Assembly (NCBI GenBank): GCA_017302355.1
Contig: JAFLDQ010000140.1
Location: 1-9,513, forward strand
Reading direction: 5' to 3'
Origin: Dechloromonas sp.
GTDB lineage: Bacteria; Pseudomonadota; Gammaproteobacteria; Burkholderiales; Rhodocyclaceae
Length of the DNA: 9,513 nucleotides
Shown: in pieces, positions 1 to 5,792 of the stretch
Numbering within the stretch: the stretch's first letter is position 1
Layout of the letters: each line of letters starts with the position of its first letter
Program-made: the position numbers and the translations under genes
The notes under the pieces: model-generated
Seen by the model: the letters and a program-made list of their open reading frames with translations, nothing else
Told to the model about the DNA's origin: nothing
The model's database searches: none

Positions 1-1527
1 TACTCGAATCGAGCCAGATGGAAGAGCTGCTCGACGAATACGGAGCTTCCCAGAACCGCCGCTGGAGCCGCTTGCGGCCCGCTGCTCGAGTCCGCCCTCG
101 CCTCGCACAGCGCGCGCGGCGGCCGGCTCGCGGCCGCCGACATCGCGGCCCTGCACCTGCCGGTCGGCGACGAGGCGACCGACCATGCAATCGCCGTTCC
201 CCTGCTCAACCGCAGTGACGTGCTGGTCGGCGTCATGCTGCTGATCCGCGCCGAGGCGAGCGATCCGGCGCAAATCAGCTTCATCGAGGCGCTCTCGGGG
301 TCATCGGCCGTCTCGCTCGAGAGCAAGGAGCTGATCAAGGCCCAGAAGATGCTTTTCGAGGCCTTCATCCGCTTGATCGCCGGCGCCATCGACGCCAAGA
401 GCCCCTACACCGGCGGCCACTGCGCCCGCGTTCCCGAACTGACCAAGATGCTGGCGCGCGCCGCCTGCGCCGAGACCAGCGGACCGTTCAAGGATTTCCG
501 GCTCGACGACGAAGAATGGGAAGCTGTGCACATCGCCGCCTGGCTGCATGACTGCGGCAAGGTGACGACGCCGGAATATGTCGTCGACAAGGCGACCAAG
601 CTGGAGACCCTGTACGACCGCATCCACGAGGTACGCATGCGTTTCGAGGTGCTCAAGCGCGATGCCGAGATCGCCTGCCTGAAAGCCATCGCCGCCGGCA
701 CGCCGGAAGCCTCGGCGCGCAACGAACTTGCGCGGACGCTGGCCGGGCTGGACGATGATTTCGCATTCATCGCCGGCTGCAACGAAGGCGGCGAATTCAT
801 GGCGCCCGAAAAGCTGGAACGCCTGAAGGAAATCGCCGCGCGGACGTGGACGCGGACGCTCGACGACCGGATCGGCATTTCGCATGAGGAGAAGGAACGC
901 AAGGCGCGTTCCCCGGCGCCCGCATTGCCGGTTGTCGAACCGCTGCTGGCCGACCGCCCGGAGCATGTCTTCGAACGGGCGGCGCGCGACCGGATGCCCG
1001 CCGACAACCAGTGGGGATTCCGGATGGACGTACCGGAAGCCCTCTACAACAAGGGCGAACTCTACAACCTGGGCGTCGCCCGCGGCACCTTGTCGAACGA
1101 AGAACGCTACAAGATCAACGAACATATCGTCCAGACCCTGATCATGCTCACGCAATTGCCGTTCCCGAAGCATTTGCGCAACGTCCCGGAAATCGCCGCC
1201 GGCCACCACGAGAAAATGGACGGTACCGGGTATCCGCGGCGGCTGGTCAGGGACGAGATGAGTCCGGTCGCCCGCATGATGGCGATCGCTGACATCTTCG
1301 AGGCGTTGACCGCGGTTGACCGTCCCTACAAGAAGGGCAAGACGCTGTCCGAGGCGATCGGGATCATGTCCTTCATGAAGAAAAATCAGCACATCGATCC
1401 GGAACTGTTCGATCTCTTCCTGCGCTCCGGGGTCTACCGTGACTACGCGGAACGCTTCATGAAACCGGAGCAGATCGACGCGGTCGACATCTCGGCTTAC
1501 CTCGGCGGGCAAGCGATCCCTGGCTGA
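1..1527 (+). CDS. HD-GYP domain phosphohydrolase (probable c-di-GMP phosphodiesterase), 5' end cut by window
   Basis: The frame is open from the window edge to TGA at 1525-1527. HD-GYP proteins are cytoplasmic metal-dependent phosphodiesterases, mostly acting on cyclic di-GMP. Visible motifs are YTGGHCARV (about 409-432), the HD pair in HDCGK (547-561), GHHEKMDGTGYP (1201-1236) and AIADIFEALTAVDRPYKKG (1285-1341). The stretch before the HD domain (about 88-330, AIAVPLLNR and VGVMLLIRAE) looks like the end of a GAF-type sensory domain. The HDCGK and HHE motifs are about 217 residues apart, against roughly 60-70 in ordinary HD-GYP proteins, so this copy carries a large insert. An internal ATG at 220 exists but would cut the sensory domain, so the true start is probably outside the window. 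Up to about position 80 codon use favours another frame (see findings). The fold is clear; the exact substrate is inferred from the family. Confidence 0.9.
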   Translation, partial: YSNRARWKSCSTNTELPRTAAGAACGPLLESALASHSARGGRLAAADIAALHLPVGDEATDHAIAVPLLNRSDVLVGVMLLIRAEASDPAQISFIEALSGSSAVSLESKELIKAQKMLFEAFIRLIAGAIDAKSPYTGGHCARVPELTKMLARAACAETSGPFKDFRLDDEEWEAVHIAAWLHDCGKVTTPEYVVDKATKLETLYDRIHEVRMRFEVLKRDAEIACLKAIAAGTPEASARNELARTLAGLDDDFAFIAGCNEGGEFMAPEKLERLKEIAARTWTRTLDDRIGISHEEKERKARSPAPALPVVEPLLADRPEHVFERAARDRMPADNQWGFRMDVPEALYNKGELYNLGVARGTLSNEERYKINEHIVQTLIMLTQLPFPKHLRNVPEIAAGHHEKMDGTGYPRRLVRDEMSPVARMMAIADIFEALTAVDRPYKKGKTLSEAIGIMSFMKKNQHIDPELFDLFLRSGVYRDYAERFMKPEQIDAVDISAYLGGQAIPG

Positions 1528-1681
1528 AGATCCGCTCGGCAAGGCTTTTTTTCATGCCGCCACCCGATCGCCGGGCGGCGAGGACGCGCAGCATTGCCGC
1601 GCCGCCATCCGCAACATTGCAACAGCGGCAGCCAGCCACGTTTCGCCGGATTATCGGATGTCGAGCGTGAAATATTTCATA

Positions 1682-1709
1682 TTGCGGTGCACCAGAACTT
1701 GGCTATACT
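1682..1709 (+). promoter_or_regulatory. Likely sigma-70 promoter of the 60-residue gene
   Basis: A TATACT -10 box (1704-1709, 5 of 6 consensus bases) lies 16 bp after TTGCGG (1682-1687, a weak -35 box). Transcription would begin near 1716, giving a leader of about 28 nt that contains AGGA shortly before the ATG at 1744. The surrounding bases are less GC-rich than the neighbouring genes. Confidence 0.55.
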
Positions 1710-1743
1710 GCGCGCGCAGGTGAAGTCAAACAAGGAAACAGCC

Positions 1744-1926
1744 ATGAAACTCAAAATCTACTATCACATTACCCAGGATCGCGCGGGCATTCCGACGGAT
1801 TATACCGGCGCCCGCCACTTCGTCGTTCCCGAGGGTCAGGCGGTCGAGGAACTGGCGAAAGCCCAACTCGCGGCCGATTATCAGGTCCCGTTGCGGGCTG
1901 TCGAGATCGTCCAGATCGCCGCCTGA
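1744..1926 (+). CDS. Hypothetical 60-residue protein
   Basis: A short protein of unknown function, starting MKLKIYYHITQDRAG and ending VEIVQIAA. ATG 1744 is preceded by AAGGAAACAGCC, whose AGGA core is well placed, and by a promoter at 1682-1709. The same frame opens further upstream at 1594, but that part crosses the promoter and has no ribosome binding site, so I reject the longer start. The product has no signal peptide, membrane segment or cysteine. Its mixed hydrophobic and charged pattern suggests a small soluble alpha/beta domain. Its stop lies 4 bp from the stop of the broken lipoprotein gene on the other strand. I do not recognise the family. Confidence 0.7.
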   Translation: MKLKIYYHITQDRAGIPTDYTGARHFVVPEGQAVEELAKAQLAADYQVPLRAVEIVQIAA

Positions 1927-1930
1927 CCGG

Positions 1931-2321
1931 CTAGCCGCCAGCGCGCTGCATCGCCCGGTCGATCCGGGCGAGCAGTTCGCTTGCCGCCCCCTCGTCGCCC
2001 TGGCGAAGCGTGATTTCGACACGCAGGGCGCATAGCTGCAGGGCACCGACGCGCCGCGGCGTTTCGCTGGTCAGCGCAAAATGAAGACTTGCACCGCCGT
2101 CTCTTCCTCTTCAGCCAGCCACCGCGGCGGTGTTGGCATTTGCGGCCCAGGCGCGCATGCGTTCCAGACCGGTCCAGTCGGCATCGACATCGGCGATGGC
2201 AGCGGTCGGGCAGGCGCTGTCATTGCGCAGCGCCGCATATGGCCCGCAACATCCTGTTACACAAAGCCACGAAAGGACGACAGACACGATCGCCGCGATT
2301 GCCTAAAGTCCACCCGTGCAT
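1931..2321 (-). pseudogene. Broken small lipoprotein gene
   Basis: On the minus strand an ideal AGGAGG (2333-2328) sits 6 bp before ATG 2321-2319, but that frame gives only MHGWTLGNRGD and then unlike-protein sequence. One base out of frame, from 2302, a typical lipoprotein signal peptide reads AIAAIVSVVLSWLCVTGC, with VTGC matching the lipobox. It continues PYAALRNDSACPTAAI and ADWTGLERMRAWAANAN to an in-frame TGA (2113-2111). The same frame then reads LHFALTSETPRRVGALQL and ASELLARIDRAMQRAGG to TAG at 1933-1931. In the shifted frame around the TGA, LAEEEETAVQ is readable, so a pair of compensating indels is as likely as a single stop mutation. The intact product would be about 130 residues, anchored in a membrane. 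I do not recognise the family. The damage could be gene decay or sequence error. Confidence 0.5.
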
Positions 2322-2386
2322 TGAACCCCTCCTCTCGAAACCCCCTTTCGAGAACTTCGACCCCGCCCCCCGGCGGGGTTTTTTTT
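2316..2386 (+). ncRNA. Candidate C-rich small RNA, antisense to the lipoprotein start
   Basis: The plus strand has an unpaired CCCCTCCT (2326-2333). It is followed by a hairpin TCTCGAAA / TTTCGAGA (2333-2340 with 2346-2353, loop CCCCC), then a terminator hairpin with a CCCC loop and eight T residues. This single-stranded C-rich stretch plus C-rich loops, ending in a strong terminator, is the layout of small RNAs that target Shine-Dalgarno sequences. No protein gene on this strand ends nearby. A weak promoter is possible: CAGACA at 2281-2286, 17 bp, TAAAGT at 2304-2309. The RNA would be complementary to the AGGAGG and ATG of the minus-strand lipoprotein gene. The structure is seen in the sequence; the existence of the RNA is inferred. 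Confidence 0.35.
2361..2386 (+). terminator. Strong rho-independent terminator
   Basis: CCCCGCC (2361-2367) pairs with GGCGGGG (2372-2378) across a CCCC loop, followed directly by eight T residues (2379-2386). It ends plus-strand transcripts coming from 1744-1926 or from the candidate small RNA, and insulates the cytochrome promoter downstream. Confidence 0.85.
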
Positions 2387-2469
2387 GTGGCGCCGGCCCA
2401 TCCGGGCGCTGCATTCCGTGGAGTTGCCTTGTTGCCTTGCATCCTCCTTCCGGTTTTCCCACAAGCCGC

Positions 2470-2475
2470 TATAAT
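2470..2475 (+). promoter_or_regulatory. -10 box of the cytochrome c gene promoter
   Basis: A perfect TATAAT lies 36 bp before the cytochrome start, in CCGCTATAATTATG. No good -35 match sits 16-18 bp upstream (the bases there are CTTCCG), so an activator or an unusual -35 element may be involved. Transcription would start near 2482. Confidence 0.6.
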
Positions 2476-2511
2476 TATGCCTTCGAGTTCTCGCGGATCG
2501 AGGTAATCAAC

Positions 2512-2955
2512 ATGGCCGAGCAACACTCCTCCAAGGGCATCATGATCACGACCATCGTCGTGGCCATCATCCTGACTGCGATCGTGGTCCCCTTTTCGCT
2601 GAAGGGGGAGAGGTCCGCTGCCGACAGCGGCAGTGCGGATCAGGCCGATAGCCGCATCCAGCCGGTGGCGCGCTTCGAACTGGCCAAGGCGGCTCCGGCC
2701 GCCGCCGCCGGCCCCAAGGATGGCGCGACCATTGTCAACACGGTCTGCGGCGCCTGCCATGGTACCGGCGTCGCCGGCGCCCCGAAGACGGGTGACAAGG
2801 CTGCCTGGGCGCCGCGTATCGCCCAGGGCAACGACACCCTTTACAAGAACGCAATCTCCGGCAAGAACGCCATGCCACCGAAGGGTGGCGCCGCCGACCT
2901 GTCCGATGCCGAGATCAAGGGCGCGGTCGATCACCTGGTGGGCCTGTCCAAGTAG
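2512..2955 (+). CDS. Membrane-anchored class I cytochrome c (cytochrome c5-like)
   Basis: A 147-residue electron carrier that should bind one heme c on the periplasmic side. Residues about 10-30 (IMITTIVVAIILTAIVVPF) form one hydrophobic segment that acts as an uncleaved anchor or signal. A flexible Ala-rich linker follows (about 31-72). The heme site is CGACH (Cys79, Cys82, His83) and the likely distal ligand is Met121 in NAMPPKGG, as in the cytochrome c5 family. The C-terminus DAEIKGAVDHLVGLSK is the usual last helix. The start at ATG 2512 has GAGGTAA upstream and follows the TATAAT at 2470; the same frame is open further upstream to 2089, but that part crosses the terminator and promoter. 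The IS21 element begins 4 bp after the stop codon, and the gene's own terminator now lies on the far side of it. Confidence 0.9.
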   Translation: MAEQHSSKGIMITTIVVAIILTAIVVPFSLKGERSAADSGSADQADSRIQPVARFELAKAAPAAAAGPKDGATIVNTVCGACHGTGVAGAPKTGDKAAWAPRIAQGNDTLYKNAISGKNAMPPKGGAADLSDAEIKGAVDHLVGLSK

Positions 2956-2958
2956 TCT
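2954..2958. repeat. Target-site duplication of the IS21 element, left copy (AGTCT)
   Basis: AGTCT lies directly left of the element's first base (TGCG at 2959) and an identical AGTCT follows its last base. The first two bases belong to the TAG stop codon of the cytochrome gene. Confidence 0.85.
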
Positions 2959-2992
2959 TGCGAATTCCGGCGCAAGCTGGACACTGATTCCA
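2959..2992. repeat. IS21 left terminal inverted repeat
   Basis: Begins TGCGAATTCCGGCGC and continues into the first copy of the 18-bp repeat. It matches the reverse complement of 5635-5667 except for A/T at base 5 and one extra C. Confidence 0.85.
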
Positions 2993-3055
2993 GCCGAAGC
3001 TGGACAGTGATTCCAAGGCAAGCTGGACACTGATTCCAGCGCAAGCTGGACAGCC
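2974..3055 (+). repeat. Four direct transposase-binding repeats at the IS left end
   Basis: Copies of AAGCTGGACACTGATTCC stand at 2974-2991, 2997-3014 (one base changed, CAGTG) and 3020-3037. A shortened fourth copy, AAGCTGGACAGCC, begins at 3043. They are spaced 23 bp apart, about two helical turns, so they face the same side of the DNA. This fits cooperative IstA binding. Confidence 0.85.
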
Positions 3056-3117
3056 TGAAGTCATAACGTAGGACGCGGGATAACCGTGGCACCCTCGGCG
3101 ATTTTGCTGAGGACCAC

Positions 3118-4656
3118 ATGGCCTATAGCAGGTTATCCATGCGCAAGATTTTTGAAGTGTTACGGCTGTCCGTTGCGGACGGTCGCAGCCACCGCGAGAT
3201 TGCCCGGGCAATCATCGCCTCGCCGACCACGGTAGGGGAGATTCTCCGTCGGACGAAACTGGCCGGATTGACCTATCCGCTGCCGTCTGGCCTGTCTGAA
3301 GCCGCTGTCGAAGCACTGCTTTACCCGCCGTCGGCGCCATCGAGGGCTCTGCGACCTGAGCCTGACTGGGCCGGCGTGCATCGGGAACTGCGCCGGAAAG
3401 GCGTGACGCTCGACCTGCTCTGGCAGGAGTACAAAGGCGAGCACCCGGACGGTTATCAATACAGCAGCTTCTGCGACCATTACCGGGCCTGGGCTGGCCG
3501 GTTGTCGGTCAGCCTGCGCCAGACGCATGTCCCCGGCGAGAAACTGTTTGTCGATTACGCCGGCCCGACCGTGCCGGTCACCGACCCGCTGACCGGTGAA
3601 ATCCGGCAGGCCGCCGTCTTCGTCGCCGTTCTCGGCGCCTCGAATTACACCTACTGCGACGCCACCTGGAGTCAGACGCTGCCGGACTGGACGGCCAGCC
3701 ATGTTCGCGCCTTCGAATTCTTCGGCGGCGTGCCGGCCTTGCTGGTCCCCGACAATCTGAAGAGTGGCGTCAACAAGGCCTGCCATTACGACCCCGAGCT
3801 CAACCCCAGCTATCGTGACCTGGCCGTCCATTACGCCACCGCCGTCCTGCCAGCCCGGCCGTATCGCCCGAAAGACAAGGCCAAGGTGGAAGCCGGTGTC
3901 CTGCTCGTCGAGCGCTGGGTCCTTGCCCGCCTGCGGCATCAGCGATTCTTCAGCCTCGGTGAGCTCAATCGGCACATTGCCGAACTGATGCTGGCCCTGA
4001 ATCGCCGCCCCTTCAAGAAACTGCCGGGGTCACGGGAAAGCGCCTTTACCGACTTGGACCGCCCGGCGTTACGCCCCTTGCCGGAAACGCGTTACGAATT
4101 CGCTGAATGGAAGGTCGCGACGGTCGGCATCGACTATCACGTTGAGTTCGACCACCATTACTACTCGGTGCCCTACCGTTTCGCCCGGCAGAAAGTGGAT
4201 GTCCGCGCCACCCGCACGACGGTCGAGCTGTTTCATCGCGGGAGCCGCATCGCCAGCCATCTGCGCAGTGCCCTTCGCGGCCGGCACACGACGGTGGATG
4301 CGCACATGACCCCGGCCCATCAAGCCGTTCAGGGCTGGAATGCGCCGCGGTTGATGGACTGGGCCGGGCGTATCGGTCCGCACGTCAAAGCGGTCATCGA
4401 ACACGTCCTGCATCAGCGCCGCCATCCGCAGCAGGGCTACCGCAGTTGCCTGGGCATTCTGCGCCTCTCCAGGACTTACGGTGAAAGCCGTCTGGAGGCG
4501 GCCTGCGCGCGGGCCATCGACATCAACGCGCTGTCCTACGGCAGCCTGAAATCCATCTTGAAGCATGGCCTGGACATCAAGCACCTGACGGCGCCCGCCC
4601 AGACCAGCCTTCCCCTGGAGCACGCCAATGTGCGTGGTCCGCATTACTACCACTGA
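3118..4656 (+). CDS. istA: IS21-family transposase IstA
   Basis: A 512-residue DDE transposase that cuts and joins the ends of the element with the help of IstB. The N-terminus (about 9-45, IFEVLRLSVADGRSHREIAR...) is a helix-turn-helix DNA-binding region. The catalytic core shows Asp146 in LFVDYAG, Asp212 in VPDNLKSG and Glu258 in KAKVEAGV, the expected acidic triad. The C-terminal part contains the HHYYSVPYRF motif usual in IstA. ATG 3118 has GAGGA shortly upstream. istB starts 17 bp after the stop, so both are probably on one transcript. The length and all key residues are as expected for a working protein. Confidence 0.95.
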   Translation: MAYSRLSMRKIFEVLRLSVADGRSHREIARAIIASPTTVGEILRRTKLAGLTYPLPSGLSEAAVEALLYPPSAPSRALRPEPDWAGVHRELRRKGVTLDLLWQEYKGEHPDGYQYSSFCDHYRAWAGRLSVSLRQTHVPGEKLFVDYAGPTVPVTDPLTGEIRQAAVFVAVLGASNYTYCDATWSQTLPDWTASHVRAFEFFGGVPALLVPDNLKSGVNKACHYDPELNPSYRDLAVHYATAVLPARPYRPKDKAKVEAGVLLVERWVLARLRHQRFFSLGELNRHIAELMLALNRRPFKKLPGSRESAFTDLDRPALRPLPETRYEFAEWKVATVGIDYHVEFDHHYYSVPYRFARQKVDVRATRTTVELFHRGSRIASHLRSALRGRHTTVDAHMTPAHQAVQGWNAPRLMDWAGRIGPHVKAVIEHVLHQRRHPQQGYRSCLGILRLSRTYGESRLEAACARAIDINALSYGSLKSILKHGLDIKHLTAPAQTSLPLEHANVRGPHYYH

Positions 4657-4673
4657 CCTGAAAGGAAATACCC

Positions 4674-5426
4674 GTGCTCCATCACCCGACCGTCGAGCAA
4701 CTGCATCAGCTCCGCCTGAGCGGCATGGCCAAGGCTTTGGCCAGCCAGGCCCAGCAGGCCGACATCAACCAATTGTCGTTCGAGGAACGCCTGGGCCTGC
4801 TCATTGACAGCGAACGGGCCGAGCGCGAATCCCGCCAGAACGCCGCCCGCCTGAAACGGGCCAGGCTGAAACAGGCGGCAACACCGGAGGATGTCGATTT
4901 CCGCCATCCGCGCGGCCTTGACCGGGCCTTGTTCGCGCGCCTGATGACCGGGCGCTGGGTCGGCGACCACCAGAATGTGCTGATTTGCGGACCGACCGGC
5001 GTCGGCAAGACCTTCCTTGCCTGCGCCCTGGCCAATCAGGCGTGTCGGCAGGGGCGTTCTGCCTTCTACGTGCGCTTGCCGCGCCTCTTGCCGGCGCTGG
5101 CCATCGGCCGGGCCGATGGCAGCTACGCCAGGACGCTGGCACAGTTGGCCAAGACCGACGTGCTGGTGATTGATGATTGGGGGCTGGCGCCACTGACCGA
5201 TGAAAGTCGCCGTGACCTGCTTGAAATCTTTGATGACCGGCACGGCACGCGGGCAACCATCATCACCAGCCAGTTACCCGTCAAGCATTGGCACGAAGCC
5301 ATCGGCGACCCGACATTAGCGGATGCGATTCTCGACCGCCTGGTGCATCAGGCGCATAGCCTCAACCTGGACGGCGAATCGCTGCGCAAAAAAGGGAAAC
5401 CCGTATGGCCCGAGGCCACCCCGTGA
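4674..5426 (+). CDS. istB: IS21-family AAA+ ATPase IstB
   Basis: A 250-residue transposition helper. IstB proteins form ATP-dependent assemblies on target DNA and stimulate IstA. The Walker A motif is GPTGVGKT (residues 106-113) and Walker B is VLVIDDWG (163-170); SQLPVKHWHEAIGDPTLADA and DRLVHQAHSLNLDGESLRK follow as in the family. The start is GTG 4674, with AAAGGAAA well placed upstream and the usual IstB N-terminus LHHPTVEQLHQLRLSGMAKA directly after it. The open frame is intact to TGA at 5424-5426. Confidence 0.95.
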   Translation: MLHHPTVEQLHQLRLSGMAKALASQAQQADINQLSFEERLGLLIDSERAERESRQNAARLKRARLKQAATPEDVDFRHPRGLDRALFARLMTGRWVGDHQNVLICGPTGVGKTFLACALANQACRQGRSAFYVRLPRLLPALAIGRADGSYARTLAQLAKTDVLVIDDWGLAPLTDESRRDLLEIFDDRHGTRATIITSQLPVKHWHEAIGDPTLADAILDRLVHQAHSLNLDGESLRKKGKPVWPEATP

Positions 5427-5458
5427 ACCGCAGCGCGTACTCACCGAGTTACCCACCG

Positions 5459-5506
5459 CCGGCCGCCAGCCAGCCTGCTATAGAGGGAGCGCAGTCTGGC
5501 GGCCGG
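5459..5506. repeat. 11-bp inverted repeat downstream of istB
   Basis: CCGGCCGCCAG (5459-5469) pairs with CTGGCGGCCGG (5496-5506) over a 26-nt loop. It lies 32 bp after the istB stop, inside the element. It lacks a T-run, so it is not a standard terminator, although it may slow or protect the istAB transcript. I see no gene between 5427 and 5667. Confidence 0.5.
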
Positions 5507-5595
5507 CCGTGGATAACTCTACATGGCGCGACAAAAACTTGACCCCCATGACATCAACAGAGTAAAAACCCAAAACCCCGCGTCGCTACGCTCCG

Positions 5596-5653
5596 ACTGT
5601 CCAGCTTGCTCTGGAATGCGTGTCCAGCTTGGCGTGGAATCAGTGTCCAGCTT
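5596..5653 (-). repeat. Three direct transposase-binding repeats at the IS right end
   Basis: In inverted orientation relative to the left end: GGAATCAGTGTCCAGCTT (5636-5653), GGAATGCGTGTCCAGCTT (5613-5630) and a shortened ACTGTCCAGCTT (5596-5607). Spacing is again 23 bp. The right end has one copy fewer than the left. Confidence 0.8.
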
Positions 5654-5667
5654 CGCCGGAATACGCA
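5635..5667. repeat. IS21 right terminal inverted repeat
   Basis: Ends CGCCGGAATACGCA; read inward from 5667 it gives TGCGTATTCCGGCG followed by AAGCTGGACACTG, the mirror of the left end at 2959-2992. Confidence 0.85.
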
Positions 5668-5672
5668 AGTCT
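5668..5672. repeat. Target-site duplication of the IS21 element, right copy (AGTCT)
   Basis: AGTCT follows the element's last base and is identical to 2954-2958. Removing the element and one copy rejoins AAGTAG with TCTGCGGG, restoring the original cytochrome 3' end. Confidence 0.85.
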
Positions 5673-5684
5673 GCGGGAAATGTG

Positions 5685-5711
5685 AAAAGGGAGGCGGCAG
5701 CCTCCCTTTTT
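5685..5711. terminator. Bidirectional terminator, originally of the cytochrome c gene
   Basis: GGGAGGC (5689-5695) pairs with GCCTCCC (5700-5706) over loop GGCA. AAAA stands on the left and TTTTT on the right, so it works on both strands. Before the insertion it lay about 30 bp after the cytochrome stop codon; it now lies 2.7 kb away. It also faces the end of the minus-strand gene at 5793-6134. Confidence 0.85.
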
Positions 5712-5725
5712 CGTTGACCGAACAA

Positions 5726-5769
5726 GGGCGCCTCGTGGGCGCCCCGCTCAGGCCGGCTTCTGGCCGGCC
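5726..5769 (-). terminator. Two GC-rich hairpins after the Ala-rich gene
   Basis: GGGCGCC / GGCGCCC (5726-5732 with 5738-5744) and GGCCGGC / GCCGGCC (5751-5757 with 5763-5769) stand in tandem downstream of the minus-strand gene. On that strand the outer hairpin is followed by TTGTT, a weak U-tract. They may protect the 3' end or assist the terminator at 5685-5711. Confidence 0.4.
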
Positions 5770-5792
5770 GCTTCAGGTTGCTGCGGGCATCC

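Larger units (their letters stand above)
2959..5667 (+). mobile_element. Complete IS21-family insertion sequence
   Basis: A 2709-bp element with TG...CA ends, istA and istB in one operon, and identical 5-bp flanks AGTCT (2954-2958 and 5668-5672). The outer ends are inverted repeats: TGCGAATTCCGGCG at 2959 against TGCGTATTCCGGCG read inward from 5667, both then running into AAGCTGGACACTGATTCC. They differ by one mismatch and one inserted base over 33-34 bp. Several further copies of the AAGCTGGACA repeat lie inside each end, as is typical of IS21 transposase binding sites. Both genes are intact, so the element may still be active. It lies between the cytochrome stop codon and that gene's terminator. 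Confidence 0.95.

Noticed and set aside
301..1542. A 413-codon open frame on the minus strand, opposite the HD-GYP gene
   Set aside because: The plus-strand frame has all HD-GYP motifs. The antisense protein has no recognisable domain and no start signals.
1530..1552. A run of seven T residues after the HD-GYP stop as a terminator
   Set aside because: No stable hairpin lies directly before the T-run.
2081..2506. A plus-strand open frame before the cytochrome gene and the upstream extension of the cytochrome frame from 2089
   Set aside because: Both cross a strong terminator and the TATAAT at 2470; the residues before MAEQHSS are rich in Arg, Pro and Cys and unlike a protein.
3160..3975. A 271-codon minus-strand frame, opposite istA
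   Set aside because: A shadow of the transposase gene, whose DDE residues and start signals are clear.
5510..5520. GTGGATAAC as a DnaA box
   Set aside because: One near-match, with no further boxes or AT-rich region, inside an insertion sequence.
5536..5570. Outward promoter near the IS right end (TTGACC, then TAAAAA)
   Set aside because: The -10 match is poor, and the next downstream gene is on the opposite strand behind a terminator.
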